18,555 nucleotides of DNA from Clostridia bacterium (lineage in GTDB: Bacteria > Bacillota > Clostridia > Oscillospirales > Acutalibacteraceae). The stretch spans positions 1-18,555 of the forward strand of contig CAAGHT010000041.1 in the NCBI GenBank assembly GCA_900769775.1, written 5' to 3'. The notes beneath the pieces were generated by a model. The model ran no database searches, was not told the origin of the DNA, and was given only the letters and a program-made list of their open reading frames with translations. A program made the position numbers and the translations under genes. Positions 13,413-18,555 of this stretch are shown here, piece after piece (the stretch's first letter is position 1; each line of letters opens with the position of its first letter).

Positions 13413-14403
13413 AAAAGATTCCGACAAGCTTCAAGATATAAGATGCTAAAAATACCGAGAGGGAGGAGAGGAGGGTTGTCCAGACAACAAGCTGACCCGC
13501 AAGTGCTCCGTCGCTTCCCATCGCTTCTGCCATCGGGACACTTGATACTGCAACGGGGGTAGCAAATACCGCAACAAAGGCGGCAAAGTGGGCGCCCGAA
13601 AAGCTGCCTCTCAGTAAATATGCAATTCCGATTCCGAGAAGCGGCACGGCGGCAATTCTCATAAATGTGCCAAAGAGTATTTCTCGGCGGAGCTCCCGTA
13701 TTGCCGAAAATTCAAACTGCGCGCCAAGAGTGATAAGTGCTAGCGGCGTAGCAACCGAGGAAAGATATTCGAGCATCTTGAAAAGGGGAGTAATATCCGA
13801 AAGCCTGAAGGCAATTTCATAGTTTAAAAATACAGCTCTTATAACGAGAATTACAATTCCTGCAAAAATGCTCTGGATAAGGGGGTTTTTAACTATTCCG
13901 AGCAAAATGCTTTTAAAATTAACCTTTTTGCCGCTGCCGTCGAAAAGTGAAAGACTGATTACCCCTAAGATATTGTAAATAGGGATAATTGCCGCTGAAA
14001 GCAGTGTTGCAACCACAGCGCCTTCAGCACCGAAGAGAGCGGTAGATACAGGTATACCGATAAGGGCAAAATTGGAGCGGAAGGTCGCCTGAAGAAGTGC
14101 GCCTCTGCGCTTCTGTTTTTTTGTGATGAGCATTACAAGGGGAATTGATACGGCAAAAACAGATACTATTACGAAAAATACATAAAGCACATAGCCGAGG
14201 TCGGTTGGGGCAGTACCGTTAATGTTATAAACATTTAAAAAGAGCATTGACGGCAAAAACACCTTGAAAACGAGGCGATTGAGGGCTGAGGCAAGCTCGG
14301 CCTTTATAAGCCCTATTTTTTTAAGCAGATAGCCTACTGCAACGGTTAAAATAATAGGGGCTATCGCGTTAAGCGCAAAAATAAAAGCTTCCGTGAAAAT
14401 CAT
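13411..14403 (-). CDS. Auxin efflux carrier (AEC) family transporter
   Basis: This 330-residue membrane protein has ten predicted segments in two five-helix halves. Its N-terminus is typical of the AEC family (NAIAPIILTVAVGYLLKKIGLIK...LNRLVFKVFLPSMLFLNVY). The second half is introduced by a hydrophilic loop at about residues 165-175 and ends with the family-like ATPVAVSSVPMAEAMGSDGALAGQLVVWTTLLS. Bacterial members are mostly putative carriers of malate or other organic acids. ATG 14403 is the earliest possible start, because a TAG lies three codons upstream. The AAAGGA ribosome-like sequence abuts the ATG with no spacer, and the predicted promoter leaves only about 7 nt of leader, so initiation may be nearly leaderless. 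It lies downstream of the AraC-type gene but behind a terminator and its own promoter. Confidence 0.88.
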   Translation of the reverse strand: MIFTEAFIFALNAIAPIILTVAVGYLLKKIGLIKAELASALNRLVFKVFLPSMLFLNVYNINGTAPTDLGYVLYVFFVIVSVFAVSIPLVMLITKKQKRRGALLQATFRSNFALIGIPVSTALFGAEGAVVATLLSAAIIPIYNILGVISLSLFDGSGKKVNFKSILLGIVKNPLIQSIFAGIVILVIRAVFLNYEIAFRLSDITPLFKMLEYLSSVATPLALITLGAQFEFSAIRELRREILFGTFMRIAAVPLLGIGIAYLLRGSFSGAHFAAFVAVFATPVAVSSVPMAEAMGSDGALAGQLVVWTTLLSSLSVFLASYILKLVGIF

Positions 14404-14416
14404 TCCTTTCTATGTT

Positions 14417-14445
14417 ATTTTAACCGAAAAGATAGTTTAAATCAA
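14417..14445 (-). promoter_or_regulatory. Predicted promoter of the AEC carrier gene
   Basis: On the minus strand TTGATT (14445-14440), 17 bases, then TAAAAT (14422-14417). The -10 box ends 13 bases before the ATG at 14403, predicting a leader of about 6-8 nt. Confidence 0.65.
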
Positions 14446-14446
14446 T

Positions 14447-14478
14447 ATAAAAGTGCGACGCACAGAAAGTGCGGCGCA
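14447..14478 (-). terminator. Terminator of the AraC-type regulator gene
   Basis: On the minus strand TGCGCCGCAC (14478-14469), a TTTCT loop and GTGCGTCGCA (14463-14454) form a 10-bp stem with one mismatch, followed by CTTTTAT. It lies just past the regulator stop codon (14483-14485) and directly before the -35 box of the AEC carrier gene. Confidence 0.75.
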
Positions 14479-14482
14479 AAGG

Positions 14483-15385
14483 TTATCTTTTATCAATTGT
14501 TTTCGCATAAGCCGTGGGAGATTTACCCGTTTTGTTTTTGAACTGCTTTGAGAAATAATGAAGCGAGCTAAAACCAAGGCACTCCGAAATCTCGGTTATA
14601 TTCATTGAGGTCTTGCGGATAAGCCGCTTTGCCTCCTCGATTTTGAGGTCGATGAAATAAGCGATGGGACCACATTCCTTTTGCTCGAAAACAAGACGGC
14701 GAAGCTTTGAAACAGAAAAGCCGAGGTCACGGCTAATCTGCTCAAGGGTCAGTGTCTTGTCGAGATTATCGAGGAAGTAGCGGGTAAGCTCCTTCATCTG
14801 CTCATCCTTGAGCTTTTCTTTGTTGCTTCCGACGGGAACGACGTTTGCCGCCGAGTTGCCTTGCTCACTGTATAGGTCAAGCAGGAAGATTTCCAGCATA
14901 TTTTTCATATACTGAAGCTCGCGGTTTACATAGTCATTTTTAGGCAAATGACTCACATGGCCGCCACCGTATTCGTGCTCGAAAAGTGCGAGACCACGTG
15001 TGATAATTTCAGAATAGGTTTCTCTCTGACTTGCTGTCAGTGTTATAACCTTATTATAAAGCGATTCAAGTTGGGGTGCCTTTGTTTCAAAACTTATAAT
15101 TCCTCCTACTGCGGTACCGAAAGCGGCGTGGGAAGAAATGTGGGTCGGACCGTGGTATGTATTGGGACCGTAGATAAGAAGCTGTCCTGCCTCAAGAGAA
15201 TAGGGGACACCATCAAGAGCGGTAGTCTGATATCCCTCCTCGATATAGAATATCTCGGGGAAATCGTGGGACTCTCCGGTGCCGATGTATCTCTGAGAAC
15301 GGAAATCAATATGATAAACCGTGACGATTGAATTAACTGAAATTACATCGTCAATCTGGCGTCTGATATAGTTTTGTGTTATCAT
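14483..15385 (-). CDS. AraC-family transcriptional regulator with cupin sensor domain
   Basis: I start this at ATG 15385 (300 residues), where AGGTG lies about 7 nt upstream. An open frame continues to an ATG at 15427 but lacks a ribosome site. Residues of about 30-95 form a cupin-like sugar-sensing domain (ESHDFPEIFYIEEG, LEAGQLLIYGPNTYHG). Residues of about 195-300 are the AraC DNA-binding domain with two helix-turn-helix motifs: LTLEQISRDLGFSVSKLRRLV and ITEISECLGFSSLHYFSKQFKNKTGKSP. Length and order are normal for AraC/XylS activators of sugar genes. It is divergent from a Gfo/Idh/MocA oxidoreductase, with a 126-bp intergenic region holding a palindrome at the oxidoreductase promoter, so that gene is the likely target. 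The inducer is unknown. Confidence 0.9.
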   Translation of the reverse strand: MITQNYIRRQIDDVISVNSIVTVYHIDFRSQRYIGTGESHDFPEIFYIEEGYQTTALDGVPYSLEAGQLLIYGPNTYHGPTHISSHAAFGTAVGGIISFETKAPQLESLYNKVITLTASQRETYSEIITRGLALFEHEYGGGHVSHLPKNDYVNRELQYMKNMLEIFLLDLYSEQGNSAANVVPVGSNKEKLKDEQMKELTRYFLDNLDKTLTLEQISRDLGFSVSKLRRLVFEQKECGPIAYFIDLKIEEAKRLIRKTSMNITEISECLGFSSLHYFSKQFKNKTGKSPTAYAKTIDKR

Positions 15386-15442
15386 TGGTTTCACCTCAAA
15401 TTTAGCGAAAATGCGCAGATAGTACAAATTCTAGGTATAGAA

Positions 15443-15476
15443 TATACAACAGAAGTGTTGTGTAGCGTGCTATAAT
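15443..15476 (+). promoter_or_regulatory. Extended -10 promoter of the oxidoreductase gene with palindromic operator
   Basis: TGC-TATAAT (15468-15476) is a consensus extended -10 element. The matching -35 position (about 15448) reads AACAGA, not a consensus. That weak region is covered by a palindrome: ACAACA-GAAG-TGTTGT (15446-15461) is perfect, and the arms extend to 9 bp with one mismatch (15443-15464). This arrangement suits an activator-dependent promoter, most simply controlled by the divergent AraC-type protein. Confidence 0.55.
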
Positions 15477-15511
15477 TAACAAAACCTAAATTCAGAAGGG
15501 AGCAAAATTAA

Positions 15512-16558
15512 ATGAAAGATTTCAGATTAGGCCTTATCGGATGCGGCGGTATGATGAAGGCTCATGTTGGGGCCTTAAACCTTGTGGATGGTGTTAAGGT
15601 TACCGCAGTTTGCGATATTATTGAGGAGAGAGCCTTGAATGTTGCCGAAGCTTGCGACAATGCATATGTTACCACCGATTATAAAACGATGTGTGATTAT
15701 GTTGACGGAGTTCTGGTCGTATTGCCGCACGATCTGCATTTTGAATGCGGAATGTTCTTCGCAATGAATCATAAGCATGTGCTTATGGAGAAGCCTCTTT
15801 GCAACAGCGAAGCTGAATGCTTAAAGCTTATCGAAACCTGCGAGGAAATGGGAGTGACACTTATGTGTGCATATCCCGTCCGCTATTGGCCCGGAATTGT
15901 AAAGCTTAAAGAGATGCTTGATTCGGGAGAATACGGACGGCCGATTATGATGTCGGTCTGGACCGAGCAGCTCACAAAAGCAGATCCGCTTGATTGGAAG
16001 GGAACTGCCAGACTCGGCGGAGGTCAGCTTTTTTCTCACGGTTGTCACTATATCGACCTTCTTCTCTGGTTCCTCGGAAATCCTGTGAGCGGTACTCACA
16101 TCGGTACCAAGGTTGGAACTCCCTGGATGATGGAGGAGGGCTCAAGCGCCGTTACAATGAAATTTGAATCGGGCGCTATTGGTTATCACGGTGCAACCTG
16201 GGGTGCTCGTGGCTCCCGCCTTTACTACGATTTCCAGATTCAGTGTGAAAAGGGAATGATCGAGTATGACCACAAGAAGGGCGAAATTCGTGTTTACGAC
16301 TCTAATAAAGAGCACATTCCGGGAGAGGAAATTACCGAGAGAGGCGAGCGAGTTATCTGGGACAGAAGAAATGCTCCTCCGAATAAAAACACCGAGCGTG
16401 AAATGATTCACTTCCTCGAGTGCTGCCGCACCGGCAAGTGTCCTCTCACTGACGGCCGCTCCTCGCTTCAGGGACTTCGCGTTATATGGAAGCTTTATGA
16501 AGCCGAAAAGCAGGGTGTTGTAGCCGACCTCAGAGGCCTCGGAATCGAAAACTCATAA
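15512..16558 (+). CDS. Gfo/Idh/MocA-family NAD(P)-dependent oxidoreductase
   Basis: This 348-residue cytosolic protein has an N-terminal Rossmann fold, LGLIGCGGMMKAHVGAL (glycine motif at 10-13), then the family's VLMEKPLC (E93-K94-P95, with the lysine that takes part in catalysis). The C-terminal alpha/beta domain carries SHGCHYIDLLLWFLG, with H179 and D182 forming the HxxxD-type active site. Such enzymes oxidise or reduce the hydroxyls of sugars, inositols or sugar-like compounds. The exact substrate is not predictable. AAGGGAG lies about 9 nt before the ATG. It is probably monocistronic, since a strong terminator follows within 15 bp. The divergent AraC-type regulator and the nearby TIM-like, YjbQ and SIS genes suggest carbohydrate catabolism. 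Confidence 0.92.
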   Translation: MKDFRLGLIGCGGMMKAHVGALNLVDGVKVTAVCDIIEERALNVAEACDNAYVTTDYKTMCDYVDGVLVVLPHDLHFECGMFFAMNHKHVLMEKPLCNSEAECLKLIETCEEMGVTLMCAYPVRYWPGIVKLKEMLDSGEYGRPIMMSVWTEQLTKADPLDWKGTARLGGGQLFSHGCHYIDLLLWFLGNPVSGTHIGTKVGTPWMMEEGSSAVTMKFESGAIGYHGATWGARGSRLYYDFQIQCEKGMIEYDHKKGEIRVYDSNKEHIPGEEITERGERVIWDRRNAPPNKNTEREMIHFLECCRTGKCPLTDGRSSLQGLRVIWKLYEAEKQGVVADLRGLGIENS

Positions 16559-16570
16559 ATTTTGCTTTAT

Positions 16571-16604
16571 CCCACCGCAGAAAACTGCGGTGGGTATTTT
16601 TTTA
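16571..16604 (+). terminator. Terminator of the oxidoreductase gene
   Basis: A perfect 10-bp stem CCCACCGCAG / CTGCGGTGGG with an AAAA loop (16571-16594) is followed by TATTTTTTT. The minus-strand side lacks a T tract immediately after the stem (ATAAAGC), so it chiefly serves the plus-strand gene. Confidence 0.92.
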
Positions 16605-16609
16605 TGTAA

Positions 16610-17230
16610 TTATCTCTTTTGCTGAAGATCAAATCTCTCGTCGTAAGCCTTTTCGTCAGGAGTGAACTTGCGGAGGGTGTTGATAACCTCACCGTTGTTC
16701 CACTTTCTGTCGCCTACATCCTCGGTGGTACCCATAACGGTAACATTAAGCTGTCTGCGGCGAGCGCGAACATGGTCCCAGTCGATGAAGTAAATATGAG
16801 CGAACTCACCGCCGTCAAGAACGCCGTCCTTAATGGTCATAGTTTCGCTTCTGCCGAAGAATACAGAACGAAGATGTCCGTCGGTGTTCATACTGGTGTA
16901 GTTGCCGGGCTCGTTTACATAGCGGCCGAACTGTGCATGAATCGGGCCGGGGTGACGATAGTCTCCCTCATCGGTATAGTCGGGAATAAGACCGCGCATA
17001 ATGTCGAGAAGGTCGTGCTGTAAATACTCAAGGTCGAAGGTATCGATATCGTGAGAGCACTCCTGAATCATAACAGAGCAGGTGGTGTGGTGAGAAGCAA
17101 TGCAAACGGTACCGTTCTGAACGCCCGAAGCCTTAACAATCTCCATAATCTCCTTAGAAACATCGTGGAAGGTGGGGATCCAACCTCTTGACTGAAGCTC
17201 TAATTCTTTCTGAAAAACCTTAAATTCCAT
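16610..17230 (-). CDS. YjbQ-family (UPF0047) protein, unusually long
   Basis: This 206-residue protein belongs to the YjbQ/UPF0047 family. Some members show secondary thiamine-phosphate synthase activity, but their true role is unsettled. Recognisable parts are ASHHTTCSVMIQE (45-57), NTDGHLRSVFFG, and the C-terminal strands GGEFAHIYFIDWDHVRARRRQLNVTVMG. Typical members are about 130-140 residues. The extra length lies mainly between about 57 and 118, an acidic and aromatic insertion containing DLEYLQHDLLDIMRGLIPDY and HPGPIHAQFGRYVNEPGNY, and in a longer C-terminal tail. GGAGG lies about 9 nt before the ATG. The gene is second in an operon behind the TIM-like gene, 30 bp downstream of its stop. 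The context suggests a sugar-phosphate role rather than thiamine synthesis, which is inference. Confidence 0.85.
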   Translation of the reverse strand: MEFKVFQKELELQSRGWIPTFHDVSKEIMEIVKASGVQNGTVCIASHHTTCSVMIQECSHDIDTFDLEYLQHDLLDIMRGLIPDYTDEGDYRHPGPIHAQFGRYVNEPGNYTSMNTDGHLRSVFFGRSETMTIKDGVLDGGEFAHIYFIDWDHVRARRRQLNVTVMGTTEDVGDRKWNNGEVINTLRKFTPDEKAYDERFDLQQKR

Positions 17231-17260
17231 AATAAAAAACCTCCAAAAAATTTAAAATAA

Positions 17261-17962
17261 TTATTTATTTCTTTCGTCGTAAGCGCGGCGGACCGCCGAA
17301 ATCATTTCGTCAACCATTGCTGCTCTGTCGGGAGCCTTAGCAACGCCCGAGGATGAGCCGGTAGCGTCTGCGCCTGCGATAATTGTATTATAAACATCCT
17401 CACCGTTTGCGATGCCTGCGGCAGTGAGAACAAGAATGTCGGGATTTACATCCTTAACAGACTTTGTAGCGGCCTCAACATATTCCTTGCCAACCGAAAC
17501 ACCGGTTCCGATAAGCTCAGAGGGCTCTGCAACGATAATATCGGGGTTTAAAGTAGCGATACGGCTTGCATCTGCAAGAGAGTCGGCGCAAACGATTGAG
17601 ATAAGACCAACCTCATCGGCACGAGCGATAGTTTCCTTTAAAACATCGAACTCAAGCGGCTTTTCGCAGTGGTTAAGCATAACACCGTCTGCACCTGCGG
17701 CAACGAGCGACTCGGGGAGAATATCTGCAAGTCCTCTGCCGGGGTAGAGGGGATCCATATGAGGAGCGAAAACAAAAATATTTTTTGTTGCTTCCTTAAC
17801 CCTTCTGATGTCTACAACAGGTGTAGTGAAAATAATGCTGACGCCATATTTTTCAGCTGCAGCGTCGGCAGCCTTTGCCAAATCAAGAACCTCATCACCA
17901 ACAAGATAGGATTTAGGTCCAATCTCGAAAAAAGGTGTTGTTATTTTTCTCTTTTCAGCCAT
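17261..17962 (-). CDS. Archaeal-type triosephosphate isomerase homologue
   Basis: This 233-residue protein has the short TIM-barrel form seen in archaeal triosephosphate isomerases (usual bacterial enzymes are about 250). Catalytic positions are kept: K17 (GPKSY), H98 in LNHCEKPL (classic LGHSERR) and E146 in VAEPSELIGTG (classic YEPVWAIGTG). Phosphate loops AAGIANGEDV and SSSGVAKAPD are also present. It should interconvert an aldose and ketose phosphate, with glyceraldehyde-3-phosphate/dihydroxyacetone phosphate the family's standard substrates. The neighbours (YjbQ, a SIS-domain protein, an oxidoreductase) suggest a dedicated catabolic isomerase, perhaps for a tetrulose phosphate like the TIM homologue EryH, rather than the glycolytic enzyme. 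This is inference. AGGAG lies about 5 nt before the ATG, and the promoter is near-consensus. The family assignment is strong, the substrate open. Confidence 0.88.
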   Translation of the reverse strand: MAEKRKITTPFFEIGPKSYLVGDEVLDLAKAADAAAEKYGVSIIFTTPVVDIRRVKEATKNIFVFAPHMDPLYPGRGLADILPESLVAAGADGVMLNHCEKPLEFDVLKETIARADEVGLISIVCADSLADASRIATLNPDIIVAEPSELIGTGVSVGKEYVEAATKSVKDVNPDILVLTAAGIANGEDVYNTIIAGADATGSSSGVAKAPDRAAMVDEMISAVRRAYDERNK

Positions 17963-17997
17963 AGAAACTCCTTCTTTCTATAATTTATTACTCTTAA

Positions 17998-18026
17998 ATT
18001 ATACTAGTTTTTTTCGTTTTAATCAA
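17998..18026 (-). promoter_or_regulatory. Predicted promoter of the TIM-like/YjbQ operon
   Basis: On the minus strand TTGATT (18026-18021), 17 bases, then TATAAT (18003-17998). The predicted start near 17991 gives a leader of about 29 nt. Confidence 0.75.
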
Positions 18027-18100
18027 TCTTATTTTCTCAAATTTATCATTTTCGTTAAAAAACGCCAATGGAATATATTAAAATTGTTGAAAATAGTCTA

Positions 18101-18142
18101 TTGATTTTTTAGATAGAAAATATTATTATCTAAATAGAAAAT
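18101..18142 (+). promoter_or_regulatory. Predicted promoter and operator of the SIS-domain gene
   Basis: TTGATT (18101-18106), 17 bases, then TATTAT (18124-18129) is a possible promoter. A perfect inverted repeat TTTAGATA-N11-TATCTAAA (18108-18134) covers its spacer and -10 box, the classic position for a repressor. TAGATAGAAAAT (18110-18121) and TAAATAGAAAAT (18131-18142) are direct repeats 21 bp apart, about two helical turns. A further short palindrome AATAGTCTATT lies at 18092-18102. Confidence 0.5.
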
Positions 18143-18166
18143 TTTCACCGACGGAGGTAGTTAAAA

Positions 18167-18555
18167 ATGATAAGTAAAAACGCACTCGACGCTGCAAAGG
18201 CGGCCTATGATATTGAGGTAGAATGCCTTAGTGATATGAAAAATCACCTTAATGATGAGGCTTTTTCTAAAGCTGTTGAGCTTTTATGTAAGGCTGAGCG
18301 TATCGGTGCCGCAGGCTGCGGACACTCGGGTATTGCGTGTCAGCATTTTGCACACCTTATGTGCTGTATAGACCGTCCTGCAAAGTTTATCTCTCCTGCA
18401 GAGGCAGTTCACGGAGGAACAGGCTATCTTCAAAAGGGTGATGTTATGATATTTGCATCCCGCGGCGGTGCAACAAAGGAGCTTTTCCCGATTGCCGATA
18501 TCTGCAAGGCAAAGGCTGTATCTATCATCACCATTACCGAAAAGACCGAGTCACC
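18167..18555 (+). CDS. SIS-domain phosphosugar-binding protein (3' truncated)
   Basis: The gene runs off the right edge after 129 full codons with an open frame. The visible part is the start of a SIS (sugar isomerase) domain of the KpsF/GutQ-like type: helical N-terminus (residues 1-45), then ERIGAAGCGHSGIACQHFAHLMC (about 46-68) and the phosphosugar loop FASRGGATKELFPIADICKAKAVSIITIT (about 98-126). Such proteins isomerise or sense aldose/ketose phosphates. ACGGAGGTAG lies about 9 nt before the ATG. It is divergent from the TIM-like/YjbQ operon across a 204-bp region with promoters for both. Whether a CBS pair (as in KpsF) or a second SIS copy follows cannot be seen. Confidence 0.88.
   Translation, partial: MISKNALDAAKAAYDIEVECLSDMKNHLNDEAFSKAVELLCKAERIGAAGCGHSGIACQHFAHLMCCIDRPAKFISPAEAVHGGTGYLQKGDVMIFASRGGATKELFPIADICKAKAVSIITITEKTES

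Noticed and set aside
15386..15427. 14-residue N-terminal extension of the AraC-type regulator
   Set aside because: There is no ribosome site before 15427, while AGGTG is well placed before ATG 15385.

Overview
The window looks like a chromosomal piece of a low-to-mid GC Gram-positive bacterium of class Clostridia, probably a gut Oscillospirales/Ruminococcaceae-type organism. The grounds are near-consensus sigma-A promoters (TTGACA-N16/17-TATAAT), GGAGG-type ribosome binding sites, TTG and GTG starts, a BspA-like leucine-rich-repeat protein, DUF554 and AEC-type carriers, and many compact hairpin-plus-T-tract terminators. The lineage is inferred from style and gene content, not from a marker gene. 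Bases 1-20 match the end of an Illumina TruSeq read-2 adapter, so the left end is the untrimmed end of an assembled contig. The right end stops inside a gene.

Layout, left to right. (a) 21-1911 (-): the N-terminal 630 residues of a zinc-ribbon / leucine-rich-repeat / coiled-coil protein that runs off the contig. (b) 2031-4404 (-): a tight three-gene operon of DUF554 membrane protein, acyl-ACP thioesterase and EamA/DMT transporter. It is divergent from (c) 4582-6596 (+): the Mn2+ exporter MntP and a secreted polysaccharide deacetylase with Ig-like repeats. (d) 6632-9265 (-): pyridoxal/pyridoxamine kinase with its own consensus promoter, and a lipoprotein joining S-layer-homology-like repeats to a class C beta-lactamase/serine hydrolase domain. 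(e) 9442-10453 (+): tRNA-Leu(UAA), a strong terminator, and a second EamA transporter with no room for its own promoter.

(f) 10454-10850: a gene-free stretch with a modular inverted-repeat element (four GCGATAT then four ATATCGC motifs spaced by small hairpins). It is followed by a complete miniature transcription unit: promoter, palindrome at the predicted start site, GGAGG site, a 20-codon ORF rich in Phe and Cys, and a terminator. (g) 10879-13370: ttcA-like tRNA thiolase (-), divergent from the ComM/YifB AAA+ ATPase (+). (h) 13411-14403 (-): AEC-family carrier whose promoter predicts an almost leaderless mRNA. (i) 14483-16558: AraC-type regulator (-) divergent from a Gfo/Idh/MocA oxidoreductase (+), with a palindrome over the oxidoreductase -35 region. 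(j) 16610-18555: an archaeal-type triosephosphate-isomerase homologue and a long YjbQ-family protein (-), divergent from a SIS-domain phosphosugar-binding protein (+), with a perfect inverted repeat in the SIS promoter.

Regions (i) and (j) together look like a small sugar or sugar-phosphate catabolic neighbourhood (regulator, dehydrogenase, isomerases). The substrate cannot be read from the sequence. The two most novel-looking items are the 20-residue peptide unit at 10700-10883 and the repeat element beside it. No mobile element, CRISPR array, rRNA or prophage was seen.
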